Made by a program: the position numbers and the translations under genes. This document shows positions 44,399-56,432 of a stretch of 64,000 nucleotides of DNA, piece by piece (the first letter of the stretch is position 1; each line of letters opens with the position of its first letter). Origin of the DNA: Rhizodiscina lignyota (Eukaryota > Ascomycota > Dothideomycetes > Aulographales > Rhizodiscinaceae); contig ML978132.1 of the NCBI GenBank assembly GCA_010015805.1, positions 248,001 to 312,000 of the forward strand. Reading direction: 5' to 3'. The notes beneath the pieces are model-generated. The model was given only the letters and a program-made list of their open reading frames with translations. It searched no databases and was not told the origin of the DNA.

Positions 44399-45433
44399 AT
44401 GCACGTCTTAAATTATCTTTGGTACTCAATAGTCACGGCTTCCCTCGTTCACGCTCTACCATTACCAGGCGACTCTGCTGTCGGCGTTATTTGGACCTTT
44501 CCAAACGGGACATGGATAGAGAACCTCGCTGTCCGGCAGAATGGTGAGGTTCTGTGTACTTCTCTTACCAAGGCTGCCCTCTACATGGTCAATCCTTTTC
44601 AGCACACAGCACAATTGGTACATCAGTTCGATCAAGGCGATGATCTTCTCGGAATAACTGAGGTCGAAAATGATGTCTTCGCTATTGTTTCTGCCAATAT
44701 CTCGTTCACGACGAGCACGGCTATGCCTGGGTCTGCTGCGCTGTGGAGAGTGGATATGGCAGCGTGGGAGCAAGTAAGTTTTGCATGTTTTCGGCAGGAG
44801 CTCGCCATAACGCAATTCTAGGGCATGCCAAATGCAGTAACTTTGGTCAGCAGGCTCCTCGACGTAGGGCTTCCAGATGGTATCGTGGCTCTGCCAGACC
44901 AGCTCGGACTGGCTCTCCTTGCGGATGCAGCGAAGGGAAGAGTTTGGAAAGTAGACGTGTGGACAGGAGAGCACTCCGTTGCCTTTCAAAGCGAACTGTT
45001 TCGGCCAAACACCTCGGTCTTGCCGCTAGGAATCGACGGCCTTAGCATCTGGAAAGACAATCTCTTCTTCACCAACATTGCAAGAAGTGTATTTGGCCAT
45101 GTCCCCATCAGTCAAAACGGCAGTGCCACAGGTCCGATTCAGCAAATCGCGGAAACGCCCTTTGGGGATGATTTCGCAATCGCTGTAGATGGAACAGCGT
45201 ATGTTGTTGGTGACAATACTCTCTTCGGGGTTGATTTGGAAGGCTCAGCCAAGATACTTGCTGGCGGCCCGGATGACCTCACTTTGGAAGGAGCCACATC
45301 GGCGCAGTTTGGACGGACGTCCATGGATGATGGTGTGCTGTATATTGGCACTAATGGAGGCCTTCTGAGCCCTGTTGATGGAGAGATTCGCGGAGGACAA
45401 TTACTAGCTATTAACACGAAGTTATTTGATTAG
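44399..45433 (+). CDS. secreted SMP-30/gluconolactonase-like beta-propeller
   Basis: Two exons inferred: 44399-44773 and 44822-45433 (intron 48 nt), giving 328 residues. ATG 44399 is chosen because it yields a classic signal peptide, MHVLNYLWYSIVTASLVHA with likely cleavage after VHA; an upstream ATG at 44366 would lengthen the N-region. Repeated blade-like segments follow: WTFPNGTWIENLAVRQNGEV, LPDGIVALPDQLGLALLADA, LGIDGLSIWKDNLFFTNIA and GDDFAIAVDGTAYVV. This pattern fits fungal SMP-30-like six-bladed propellers, several of which occur in secondary-metabolite or catabolic clusters as putative lactonases. Metal ligands could not be assigned with certainty. Several N-glycosylation sequons (NGT, NIS, NTS, NGS) support secretion. 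Confidence 0.85.
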
Positions 45434-45524
45434 ACTTGATGCGGCTTGAAGCTCCTTCACCAATCAGAAGGCAGCACGAGAGACAAATTAGTTGAAACAA
45501 CATCCCACAGTCTGATCGAACTCT

Positions 45525-46361
45525 TTAGGATTCCAAAAGTGGCATAACATAGTGTAGCATCTCCAATGCCTCTCCTGAACAGGAGATCTTGGTACTCGTG
45601 CCTGGCTTCAAATGGATCGTTGATTCATTGCGCAACTGCTCAGCGCCCGCAGAGCCTGACCCATTCAACACGAAGATCAGATGATTAGCCTCGTCTCCTC
45701 CAAGCTTCAAGCTTCCACCGTCCTCAATTTTGAGCATTTCCGCACGGATTTCCCGCTCCGAGAAGACGCCCATGGTCTTTTTGAACACCTTGTCAACTTT
45801 GCCGTACGGCTTCCAAGCAAAGGCATTTGGAGACATAATAATCGGCGCGTTATATCTCTTATCCGGATAGACGAGCTTCCTGCCATTAGTATGCTCCCAG
45901 ATGGCCTCGAATCCATCCTTGGTGTGCCCATCGGAATAATACTTTCCCTTCTCAAACTTCCCTGACTTGGCGAGTTCCTTGTTCGCCGCTCCGAGCTGAG
46001 CGAAGGACAAGTAGCCTTGGCCACTTGCGCCGCCGCATTGTAGCACCAGGACTATCCGGTCTTCATCGCCATCATCTTCCTGTGGCCCGTAATACGCTGC
46101 CTCTGGATGGTACGAAAGTTGTCCCTCGCGGAGAACCATTTGAGATCCAAGGCTGACGCTGCCCTTGACCGCATATCGAAACTGGTCGAAGTTGTGACGG
46201 TGCGTTGGAGAATAAAAGTCTCGCTGCTGGGCTAGCGCAAAGTAAAAGTTCTCTGGTGTGCCCTCGACGCCGCGCGCGAGATTCTTGAAACTCAGCCCGG
46301 CGCCACGGTGGGACAGAGTGAGGGGTTCAAAGGAGAGGTCGGAACCCTGAGTGACTTCCAT
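45525..46361 (-). CDS. cupin-family protein
   Basis: Single exon, 278 residues from ATG 46361 (MEVTQGSDLSFEPLTLSHRG). It contains two cupin barrels. The N-terminal one has a metal-type motif PTHRHNFDQFRYAVKGSVSL with His-x-His and Gln in place of the usual Glu. The C-terminal one, EANHLIFVLNGSGSAGAEQL, lacks the paired histidines and is probably structural. No signal peptide. The linker includes AIWEHTNGRKLVYPDKRYNA. Bicupins of this kind include dioxygenases, decarboxylases and isomerases; the reaction here cannot be told. It is convergent with the SMP-30-like gene 91 bases away, and diverges from the ABC transporter gene. Confidence 0.85.
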   Translation of the reverse strand: MEVTQGSDLSFEPLTLSHRGAGLSFKNLARGVEGTPENFYFALAQQRDFYSPTHRHNFDQFRYAVKGSVSLGSQMVLREGQLSYHPEAAYYGPQEDDGDEDRIVLVLQCGGASGQGYLSFAQLGAANKELAKSGKFEKGKYYSDGHTKDGFEAIWEHTNGRKLVYPDKRYNAPIIMSPNAFAWKPYGKVDKVFKKTMGVFSEREIRAEMLKIEDGGSLKLGGDEANHLIFVLNGSGSAGAEQLRNESTIHLKPGTSTKISCSGEALEMLHYVMPLLES

Positions 46362-47234
46362 GTTGTACAATGACGTCGTGGTGGAAAAAGAAAGAGATAC
46401 TTGGCGAATAGACTACGATACTGGGAAACGAGAATCGCCCTGGATATCTGATAGATCCTTCTGTCCCGCCTCTTGACGTTGGTTCTTAGAAGGCGATATG
46501 TACGAAACACAACAAGCCTCAATTAACACGAACCGGGCAGAAATCAAGCATTTGCGCTCCATGATGCCCAAATGGGAACTCGTGATTATCTCACGCCCGA
46601 GTCCCGAATCCTATCACAAGGATCCGGAACTTGCTCCGCCGAGGACTCGAAGAGAAAATGCCTGGCTCCATTGCCGTTCAGGGATGCCGCGACAGAAGTT
46701 CCTGAGTATCGAAAGGCACGAGGGGGTTTACTGCCCGTCGGAATCTAAAGCCTTGCATCGATATCTTCGGCATGCAGCCAGTCACAAGAAGGCTCAGCAA
46801 CCGAAGGGCGTTGCTGTATCTCGAGTCATGTCGCGCCTCTTTTGCGGGGAGAAAGTGTCGAGGTGAGTCAATGACAGTGATGTGAAATCAATTGATAGAG
46901 AACCGTTTACTTTTAACTTGCACGCCAAGGAGATTTGTCGTGAGATCACGAGATTCAGTTCTCACCAGTCGCCCAACCCTGGTCGTTTCCACGCTGTGGA
47001 GACGTCTGCCAAGACCGACGATAGCTCGCCATTCCAGCGCCATCCACCGCGACAACACTGACCGCGGGTGTCTGGTACTTGCCTTCCTACCTTCACGGCT
47101 CCTTCTTATTATTTATTTGTACCTTTCCTGCCTCTCTTTTCTCATATCCCCAATTGATTGCACACCGACCAAGCATCTACGCCTGTACATACACATGAAA
47201 TCGTCATTGGTGGCGGTTCGGTAGAGGGTGGCTA
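46362..47234. other. intergenic region between cupin and ABCC genes
   Basis: 873 bases with divergent promoters. A plus-strand frame of 122 codons at 46498-46866 has no recognisable content and biased composition. The last 150 bases contain a T/C-rich stretch (47090-47150) typical of fungal leaders. Confidence 0.5.
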
Positions 47235-50200
47235 ATGTTCGCCCATTGCGACGGTCCAACGTGGAGGTTGGACGATTTCTCTCCTTGTTTCCAGAGGGAG
47301 TGAGTAGCTACCATGTGTCGTTGACGGAATTATGATGAGCTAATGATAATTCCAGCTACCTGCAAACTCTATTCCCCCTCATCGTCTGCGGTGTCTCCTT
47401 CCTATACCTCTGCGTACAGCTCATCGCGTCAGCACGAGACTCACGCTACTACCATGCATACAAAGCACTCGACCATGTCGGCCATGTTTGGAACATCAGA
47501 GTTCGCGGCGGGGAACAGAATGGTCGACCACCCTATCCGGACGAAGGCACAGACAGTAGCGAAGATGAATTCGACCGAAGCAATTACCTCACACTGCAGC
47601 GAACAATAACACAAGAGTCAATTCGAGAAGTAAACAAGCCAACAGGGGAGTTGTGGGTTGTATTGGCAGAGGAGGCGGCAGTGCTCGTAGAGCTTGGCTT
47701 GCATGTGGCAATACTGGTGACTGGAGCATTCGGCAAGAAGAGCACGATCGCAGCAATCGCAGGGGTTGTCATTTGGGCATATCTTGCAATACTGGCGTCT
47801 CTACGGTTGCTCTTCTCGAGTTTTTCGAGGCTATCATTCCCGAAGCTGTGGTACCATACCTCATTTAGCTATGGCTTCTTGTGGGTGTTCTCGCTCGCCC
47901 TATTCCGGTCGGCCATAATCCACCCCCGATCTAACCTCGCTCGAAACTTTGCTATTGCCGACTTCGCCTTAGTCAGTGTCCTCTTTTTGATCGCTCTTAC
48001 CTCCAGGAAAGGGAACAAAGCAGTGGAGCTAGAATACGAGGGCGATTTAGAGCCATCCAAAGAGCAAACGGCAAGCGTACTATCTTTGGCAACTTTCGGC
48101 TGGGTGGACTCTATCGTATGGAAGGGATACTGGAAGGAGTACGAAATAGCCGACGTTTGGAACTTGCCGCCGCGAGATAAGGCCGCTTCGGTTATTGCTG
48201 ATTACCGACAGCTGAAGAAGACCCAAATTCTCGCATGGCATCTCCTGAGATACTTTAGAAGAGCATTGATTATTCAAGCGCTCTGGGCGGCACTATCAGG
48301 TTTCCTCACCTTCGCACCTACACTTCTCCTGAAGGCTATTCTGGAATACGTAGAGTCTCCTACAACCACTCCCAAGAATGCGGCGTGGCTTTTTGTCATT
48401 CTGCTGTTCGTCTCTGGATGTGCATCTGCGCTTGCGGACGGCCAGGCACTGTGGATAGGCCGCAAAATCTGTATTCGACTAAGAGCGGTCATCATTGGAG
48501 AGATCTACGCGAAGGCGCTCAAACGAAGAGCAGCAGCAGGGACCGATAGAGTCCTCGGCGAGGAAAAGAAATCCGATGGCAGTAAAACGCCGTCAATTTT
48601 GAAGCGAGCTTTTACTTTTGGCAAGAAGAAAGACTCCAAACCCCAGAAAGATGCGAATAAGGCTTCGACAGACATTGGTGACTCACAAGTCACATCGGGT
48701 ACGATCATCAATCTGATGGCAGTCGACTCCTTTAAAGTGAGCGAGATTTCCGCCTACCTGCATTTCTTGTGGGCCGCAACTCCAGTCCAAGTTGTGATGG
48801 CGATTTACCTCCTGTACCGCATCATGGGCTATTCCTCGATTGCCGGTATTGGGATGATGGCGTTTCTCCTTCCGATCAACATGACGATCTCGAGGCAGTT
48901 TGCGAAGATCCAAAAGCAGATTCTTGCGGCGACCGACGCCAGGATCCACACAACAAACGAGGTGCTGAGTAACATTCGAATCATCAAATTCTTCACCTGG
49001 GAGCAGCGTTTTATGAGCCTTGTCGATGAGAAAAGAGCGGTTGAGCTTCGCCATATCCGCAGGAGATATATGTGGTGGGCCACAGCCGCAACTGTGTGGT
49101 CTGGTGCGCCAATCATGATCACATTTTTGAGCTTCTTGGTCTACACACAGATCGAAAAGAAAGACTTGCTACCTTCTGTAGCATTCACGGCGCTTTCTCT
49201 ATTCCAGATCTTGCGCATACCCCTCGATCAGCTTGCAGATATGGTTGCGCATGTGCAAGAGTCGAAGGTGTCCGTCGACCGTATCGAGGAGTATATGAGC
49301 GAACCGGAGACCGATAAGTACAAGCAACTCAAAGACGAGAAAGAGGACGATGATGGGGAACCAGTCATTGGCTTCGACAATGCAACGTTTAGCTGGGGTG
49401 CTGTTGAAGGCCAAGATCCAGACATCTCGTCTGCTTTCAAGCTGATGGATATTGACTTCCACTTCATAGTCAATCAACTCAACGTCATTTCTGGGCCGAC
49501 AGGCTGTGGCAAAACGTCACTCCTCATGGCTCTACTTGGCGAGATGACCAAACTTGAGGGAAATGTCTATCTTCCAGGGGCAAGAAGCCGCGAGGATTTG
49601 GAGGCAGATCCTGAGACTGGATTGACGGAGAGTGTGGCTTATTGCGCTCAGCAAGCTTGGCTAGCCAACAATACCATCAAAGAGAACATCGTCTTTGCGA
49701 GCCCTTGGGATTCGCAGCGGTACCAGCAAGTCATAGTTGCCTGTTCATTGCAGCGCGATCTGGAAATCCTCGACGGTGGCGATCAGACGCTTGTCGGTGA
49801 GAAAGGTGTCACCCTATCTGGTGGACAGAAACAACGCATCTCCTTGGCTCGTGCACTGTACAGTCGTGCAAGGCACATTCTCCTAGATGATGTCTTGAGT
49901 GCAGTGGATTCGCATACTGCCAAATGGATCTTCGACCAGGCGCTGCTTGGCCCCTTGATGTATAACAGAACTTGCATCTTGGTTACGCACAATGTCGCCT
50001 TATGTTTGCCTCATGCTGGCTTCGCCGTTGTTCTGGAAAATGGGCGAATTGTGGCGAAAGGAACGGCTGCAGAGGTGATCGAATCTGGGAAGCTCAGTGA
50101 AGATCTTTCCAAGTCTCGGCCTGTGTCGCGAGGGCCTTCGCGTGTTCCATCCAGGGTTCCATCGGATGTCGGTGATGAGATGATGACACAAATAGCGACC

Positions 50201-52575
50201 GACGGCACAGCGAATGGGTCAATCAATGGAACAATCAAAGGCACAACGGATGCTCGCAAAACGCCCGTGGAGAACAAAGGCCATACTGAAACTAAAGCCG
50301 AGGGACGTGTCAAGCTGGACATCATTCTACTCTACCTTCGTGCAATGGGCCCGTGGTGGTACTGGCTTGTCGCAGCTGCTGTCTTTGTGTTGCAGCAAAT
50401 TTCATCCGTCAGTACAAACGTATGGATCAGGCAGTGGGCGAACGCGTATGCCAACAGGCGAGTAGAGGTTGCTGGCTTTCACCATTCTTCTCCGATTACA
50501 CATGTGAGCGGCATAAGCAATCTTGGAAGTTGCCTCACAAGCGGAACCTGCGCATGGCATATGCCGGTTCTTTCTCTTCCAAAGGACAAGGAGATGTGGG
50601 CCTTGGAATCCGAGGAGGTCAACGGCGGATACTTTCTCGGCGTATATGCTATACTTGGCCTTCTGTTCATGTGCATCACATTGAGCAGAGAAGCTGTCTT
50701 GTTTGGCGGCTCGCTCCATGCCTCCCGCCGGATCCATACACGCCTAATTGAATCAGTCTGCCGCGCAAAGTTCCGCTTCTTCGATTCGACGCCTCTTGGA
50801 CAGCTCATGAATCGCTTCTCAAAGGATATCGAGGCAGTTGACCAAGAGATTGCTCCGGTCGCTGTCGGTGTAGTGCACTGCATGGCATCTATCATAACCA
50901 TTGTGGTACTCATTTCTGTCATTACTCCTGGCTTCCTCATCGCCGGATTCTTCATCACCATTCTCTACTTCTGTATCGGCAGGTTCTACCTGAGCTCTTC
51001 TGTCAGCCTCAAGCGTCTCGAGTCGGTCCAGCGAAGCCCTCTGTACCAGCAATTCGGTGAAACACTCTCAGGGATGACAACAATCCGCGCGTATGGCGAC
51101 GAGCGACGATTTATTCGTGAGAACTTGCATAAAATAAATACTCACAGCCGACCGTTCATCTATCTCTGGGCTGCGAATCGTTGGCTGGCGTTTCGAGTGG
51201 ATGTAGTCGGCGCGATGGTCTCGTTCTTTGCAGGAGTGTTTGTTGTGCTGAGCGTCGGTCGCATAGATCCTGGAGCAGCTGGTCTGGCAATGACGTACGC
51301 TGTGACGTTCACGGAGAACGTGTTATGGTTCGTGAGGCTGTACTCCTCGAACGAGCAAAACATGAACAGTGTCGAGCGTATTAAAGAGTACTTGGATGTG
51401 GAGCAGGAGGCGCCACCGATCGTGCCTGATAACCGACCGCCGGGCAATTGGCCGAGTAAGGGCGGAGTCGAATTCATCAGTTACAGCACGAGATATAGGA
51501 AGGACTTTGATTTTGTGCTCAAGGGAATAACGTTCAAGGTCCTACCTGGAGAGAAGGTGGGCGTTGTTGGAAGGACTGGTGCTGGAAAGAGCTCCCTGGC
51601 GCTTGCACTCTTCCGCGCTTTGGAGGCAGAAGAGGGCAAGATACTCGTGGACGATGTGGATATCGGATTAATTGGGTTGCAAGACCTACGAGAAAATATC
51701 GTCATGGTACCACAAGGTAAGCTCTAGCACAAACTGGACTCATTGTCCTCTGATCAAGGCGACACTGACATCTTACAGACCCGACACTGTTCACGGGCAC
51801 GATTCGCAGCAACCTCGATCCATTCAATCTATTCACAGACGAAGAGATCTTCACAGCTCTACGGCGCGTCCAGCTCATCGGCGCTGCTACGTCAATACCA
51901 ACTACCCCAATACGGCCCTCGACTCCTGCATTCAGAAACGATACGCAACAGCAACCCAATTCTCCTCAGAAACCCGATGCTCCCCCTGCAAATAGAGCAA
52001 CAACAAATACTCGTGACACCATCATCGACATCCCTGATCCTTCAGCAACTTCAGGCAACCTTCCAACCTCTGCTGGTTCCCCAACCGACAACAGAAATCC
52101 TTTCCTCTCACTCTCTTCACCAATCTCGGAATCCGGATCGAATCTCTCCCAAGGTCAACGCCAGCTACTCTGCCTTGCGCGAGCTCTCCTCAAGAACCCG
52201 AAGGTCCTCCTCATGGACGAAGCTACGGCGAGCATCGACTATGCGACCGATGCAAAGATTCAGGAAACTATCCGCGAGATCAAGAATACCACAATCACGA
52301 TTGCGCACAGGTTACAGACGATCATTGATTACGACAAGGTACTCGTGTTGGATCGAGGCGAAGTTGTCGAGTTTGGGAGTCCGTGGGAATTGTTAGAGAT
52401 CGGCAAGGAAAAGGAGACTGCTAATGGAGAGAGCTCAAGCGGCTCTGAGAATGGAAGTGCGAAGAAGGATATTGGTGTCTTTCGAGGCATGTGCGAGATG
52501 AGCGGCGATATGGAGACGTTGGAAAAGGAGGCAAAAGCCGCGTGGGAGAAAAAGAAGTTGGTTGACGATCAATAG
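47235..52575 (+). CDS. ABCC-type full-length ABC transporter (MRP/bile-acid type)
   Basis: Three exons inferred: 47235-47299, 47356-51716 and 51779-52575, giving 1740 residues. The first exon supplies MFAHCDGPTWRLDDFSPCFQ, spliced to DYLQTLFPLIVCGVSFLYLC, the typical TMD0 start of Ybt1/bile-acid-type fungal ABCC proteins. NBD1: Walker A GPTGCGKTS (about residue 734), LSGGQKQRISLARALYS, and HILLDDVLSAVDSHTA (Asp instead of catalytic Glu, as is normal for this subfamily). NBD2: GRTGAGKSS (about 1426), LSQGQRQLLCLARALLKNPK and LLMDEATASID. Between NBD2 residues 1500 and 1600 there is an unusual Ser/Pro/Thr/Asn-rich insert of about 70 residues before the signature. Expected role: ATP-driven export or vacuolar sequestration of organic anions and conjugates. 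Convergent with the GH79 gene. Confidence 0.93.
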
Positions 52576-52768
52576 ATGATGGTGATACCGGATAGACTGG
52601 GAGGCTTTTGTGTCTTGTATTATGCGCGTTTACAGTTCACTGTGAATAGTTCTGCATTGAGGATCTCGTCGGGATCGACTGCTAATTCTTCATGTTCATT
52701 GCGCAATACTCCAGATAAATACAACCGTTCATCACATAAATCACTGAAGCACCCAAGCATTGATGAGT

Positions 52769-54410
52769 CTACCGCATCAGAGATATTAACAATGCTTCCG
52801 TCGCCTTCACCTCAACATCGATCGCTTTGTTCTTGACATCAAGGACAATCGTGTCGTTGGCGACGGTTTCCGGGTGCCCATTCTTCTCTTTGCTCCACCT
52901 TTGCCCAGCCCAGCTAATATTGTGCTGGGCTGTTCCATTATCTCCGGTTAGCTTCTGGACTTGCACCTTGTCAACTCCTCCCAGAGGTCCAAGAGTAATG
53001 TTCCGACCCGGTCGCTCCTTGCCCGGTTCCGCATGCCACAACTCTTCATTGAGGAGAACAATCTGTGCGAGGGTGCTGTCATGGTAGATGGAGTAGGCAA
53101 CAACGGCTCCGGGCCCATTATCTGTTTTGCCGAGATCCCATTCTGCAATTTGTAGCTTCTTGCCCTTTCCGGCGCCAAGGATGTCTGCAACGAATACGTG
53201 GCCGTACCATCCTCCAAGTACCTGGGCAGGTTGTTTCTGCCCACCGACGGTTGCAGGGATGGGTTGCCACGCAGAGAACGGAGCTTGGGTTATCATCTGC
53301 ATGTTGATCCTGCTGACGCCGATGCTCATGGCATACAGCATCCAATCGACGGTCCAAATCGCGGATCCAAGAGAGGCCTGCAAAGTGTAGTCTTTGTGTC
53401 CATTGCCGAGAGCTGATCCGACTTCGCCGAGGATGAACGGGATGGGTTGAGTAAGGTTCTTTCGGAGGTAGTTGACTGGGCGGTGAAAAGAGGTTGAGGT
53501 CTTGTTGGAGGTCTCGGTGTGATTAAGGAGGGTATCTTGAAGGCTCATACCGCCGTATGTTTGGTAGTAATGCTGCGATATGGCCTTTACTTTACCCGTT
53601 TCATTCACAAGGCCGTCCTTGAAGGCAGTTGAAACATTCCACTTCGTGTTCGAAGCGAAGCTGCAAGCCCAGAAATCCGGACCATTGTGGAGCGACAGGT
53701 TCTTGCTCAGTACATCGGCGTACGTTGTCCATTGGTGGACGTAATCGCTCAGACTATATGTCCCCTTGCAAACACCGCCTGGGTACAGATTCACCTCGTT
53801 GCCGATCTCGAGCGCTTCAAAGGTGCCGTCCAACATCTTGCCGATGCTTGCATTTGCAAAGTGAACAGCGTTGGAGAGATTGTATCGCGCCAAAGGAACC
53901 ATCAGGATCCACTTAGCCTCTTTGAGGAACGAAAATGATTCTATCCATGGCCCGCCGAGGGTCATGTTAGAGCGGAGGCCCTCTGTCCTGTTATCAGGGT
54001 AGTTCACGGCTTCTTTTTGAGATGGATCGAAGATCGAGTGATCCCTGTGACAGACATGTAAGTTGTGTGCAGGTAAAGCAGTCGACTACTCGCGATCATA
54101 CATTGATGTCCCTCCAACACGAATCGGCAGCGGCGAGCCCGTCCTGTTCGATAATGTCGAGAACATGTTTAAAGAAAAGCCATTTGGATGCGATTTGTTG
54201 CCTATACATCTGTTAGCTGGTGTATACATTTAATATCTGATGTAAAGCCGTACCAGTATAATCCGGAAATGAGCCCGCCTCGATTCCAAAACCGAGGAAT
54301 TGAGGATCAATGGCTGCAGATGCATTTTTGGGTACCTTCGGCGAAAGGTCGATGCTAAGAGAGTGTGCAAGAGGAATAGAAAGGAGCGAAAACCACGAAA
54401 ATCTATGCAT
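52769..54410 (-). CDS. secreted GH79-family glycosidase (beta-glucuronidase-like)
   Basis: Three exons inferred: 54410-54254, 54201-54102 and 54044-52769, giving 510 residues. The signal peptide is MHRFSWFSLLSIPLAHSLS. Splicing yields FGIEAGSFPDYTGNKSHPNG and LPIRVGGTSMDHSIFD, the usual N-terminal GH79 sequence. The acid/base Glu lies in TFEALEIGNEVNLYPGG and the nucleophile Glu in IPFILGEVGSALGNG. A C-terminal beta-sandwich of the GH79C type ends with VKATEALLISLMR. More than ten N-glycosylation sequons support secretion. Family activities are beta-glucuronidase and 4-O-methyl-glucuronidase on arabinogalactan-protein side chains; which applies here cannot be read. It looks complete. Confidence 0.93.
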
Positions 54411-55385
54411 ATTGAAGACAAAGGAGGGATATTGAATGAATAGCTGGAACTTATCTTGAGGCTTGAAAATTCGAACTTTGGCTCTTAAGTATCTACTACT
54501 CCGTACATCAGGTTTACAACCTTGGCAAATGGGCGTCGAAGTTCCCAGAGCGTTGCATAGTGATTGCTGACTGTCAGTGTCCGAGTGAGTAATTAGGGGA
54601 CAGTGGTTCAGCACCGCGCCCTAGAATAGCTACATTTTTCTGGAGTATTGTAGCTAAGAGGAAGACAGTGGGCCAGTTACATCATTGGAGGATTGTGGAT
54701 TTGCATGGCTGAGCGTGGCTTGGAGGTTCGAAAGGGCGAAGATCAACAGGGCGCTGGTTGCCGCGAACTCAGTGGCAACACTGGCAACGAACCTGAGAAG
54801 AACATGAACAGCAGATTCCAGTAAATGCAACATTGCAGCTCTCGGAGGATATGGGAGTAAGCAAATATCATCTTATGCTGGAGCGTAGACAATAAAGGGG
54901 CTTAGATTCACGGAGCTACTCCGTAGAGCAGGAGGATCGGACTCTCCAATCAAATTTCCGAAAAATCGGAAATACGTACGATTATTTACTAGGTACTTAA
55001 ATCTCTTTGGTACATTCTATCGCCTTTAAGATCACTTTGCTGCTAAAATAGTTGGACTACCTAAAATAAGCGGTATTAGGTCTTCCTCTATCATTGAATC
55101 TGTGAGCTGTGAAGCGTACTGTGATGTCTTCTTTCGCTTTTTAGCTTTCACTCTCAAAGCCCCTATCGCTTTGCGGTGGACGCGGGCAGGCATTTGATTA
55201 GAGGCAGCAGTGTTTTCCATTATTCCTCTGAGGTACAGCGGTTCAGTTCCTGTCAAATTTACCCACAGTATACCCACCCTTGTGAAAAGTTGGTCCAGAA
55301 ACTGAGAGAATAATCACGAGCGTGGTATGTGGAGAAATGGACTAACAGCGAGAATGATTGATACAACGAATAGTAGACATTCCAA
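54411..55385. other. intergenic region
   Basis: 975 bases upstream of the GH79 gene and downstream of the intradiol dioxygenase gene. The span 54960-55080 is A/T-rich. A minus-strand frame of 81 codons at 55032-55277 shows no known motif. No RNA gene or repeat recognised. Confidence 0.45.
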
Positions 55386-56432
55386 TTACTTCCGCAAGAG
55401 TACAAAATCATGCTCCAGGACCCACAGGCCTTTTCGATTCTGCACATTCATTCGTTGAAGCGAAGATTCCAAATTATAGCCCTTAGCTACTGCTGGCAGC
55501 TCTTCAGACCATTGAAAGTCCTTGATCAATGACTTTTTTACGCCGAACACTGGATCTGTGGCTACATTCTTACTGTCTCGCGAATACAAAGCCGTGGTGA
55601 GATCAATATAAGCAGGGTGCTTGATTTGAAAATGCTGGAAAGATGTCATTAAACATTCTGCGGCTCCGAAGACGTTCTTGAAACCTTACCACGTGTGCCG
55701 GTCGAGTTTGGTTGCGGCCCAGATGTCGCAGCATTACACCGATCGGTCCATCATCTGGAATGTTGTAATCGACGCTCTTTACGCCAATCAAATAGAAGCG
55801 GCCTTCGCTGTCCGTCCGGAAGACACCTCTACAGTCTGGCCCGTCGCGACTTGGATCCTGCATATCGTAGAATCCGTTACCGTTCGTCTCCCACACATCA
55901 ACGGTCACGCCCTCGATTGCGGTTCCGTCTGTCGCTTTCACGGTGCCGTGAATTAGCATTGGCTCTCCAATGACGCCTTCAGAGCCGATCGACTCTCCAT
56001 TCTCAAGAACATGAGCTTCGTTGTGGAATGGTCCGAGAACCGAGGATTCAGTTGCTGACACCGACTGCGCTTGAGCTGAATTTATTGCGTCCACCAAGGC
56101 GGAGACTCCCAAGACATCCGAAAGCAGGATCATCTCCTGTCGTTCTGGGGTACAAAATTGGCCGACCTACTCTAGCACAGACTTATTACAAGGCATACTT
56201 GAGCGATGGAAGCGGACTCTCCCACCTCCGTGAGATACTGCCATCCAGTTTCCCATTCTCCGGTTCGCAGCCGCACTTCTCGAACGTAGTCATGCAGATG
56301 CTGAATTAGACCTGAAACCAACTCTTTGGTTCTGTCGTCAGGCGCATTTCTGGTGCAGATGTTGATAACATGCTGGGTCAAATTGTCGGCTGTCAGGTCC
56401 TCGAGGCTTTCGTTTTCTCCAGTCGCTGCCAT
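55386..56432 (-). CDS. intradiol ring-cleavage dioxygenase (catechol/hydroxyquinol 1,2-dioxygenase)
   Basis: Three exons inferred: 56432-56226, 56166-55690 and 55634-55386, giving 310 residues. The N-terminal dimerisation helix region covers residues 1-105 (LGVSALVDAINSAQAQ). Core signatures are SSVLGPFHNEAHVLENGESI and DVWETNGNGFYDMQDPS (first Tyr ligand), then DYNIPDDGPIGVML (second Tyr). RPAHVHFQIKHPAY supplies the two His ligands of the Fe(III) centre; it is joined across intron 2, which strongly supports that splice. The donor of intron 1 (GTGGGA) is weak but the product reads LTEVGQFCTPERQEMILLSD as in the family. Reaction: ortho-cleavage of a catechol or hydroxyquinol to a muconate or maleylacetate. 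Its head-to-head partner is a flavin hydroxylase gene. Confidence 0.94.

Noticed and set aside
46498-46866. Plus-strand frame of 122 codons between the cupin and the ABCC genes
   Set aside because: Low-complexity basic composition, no homologous motif, lies in a divergent promoter region.
50402-50961. Long minus-strand frames inside the ABCC gene
   Set aside because: Shadows of the transporter reading frame; no independent motifs.
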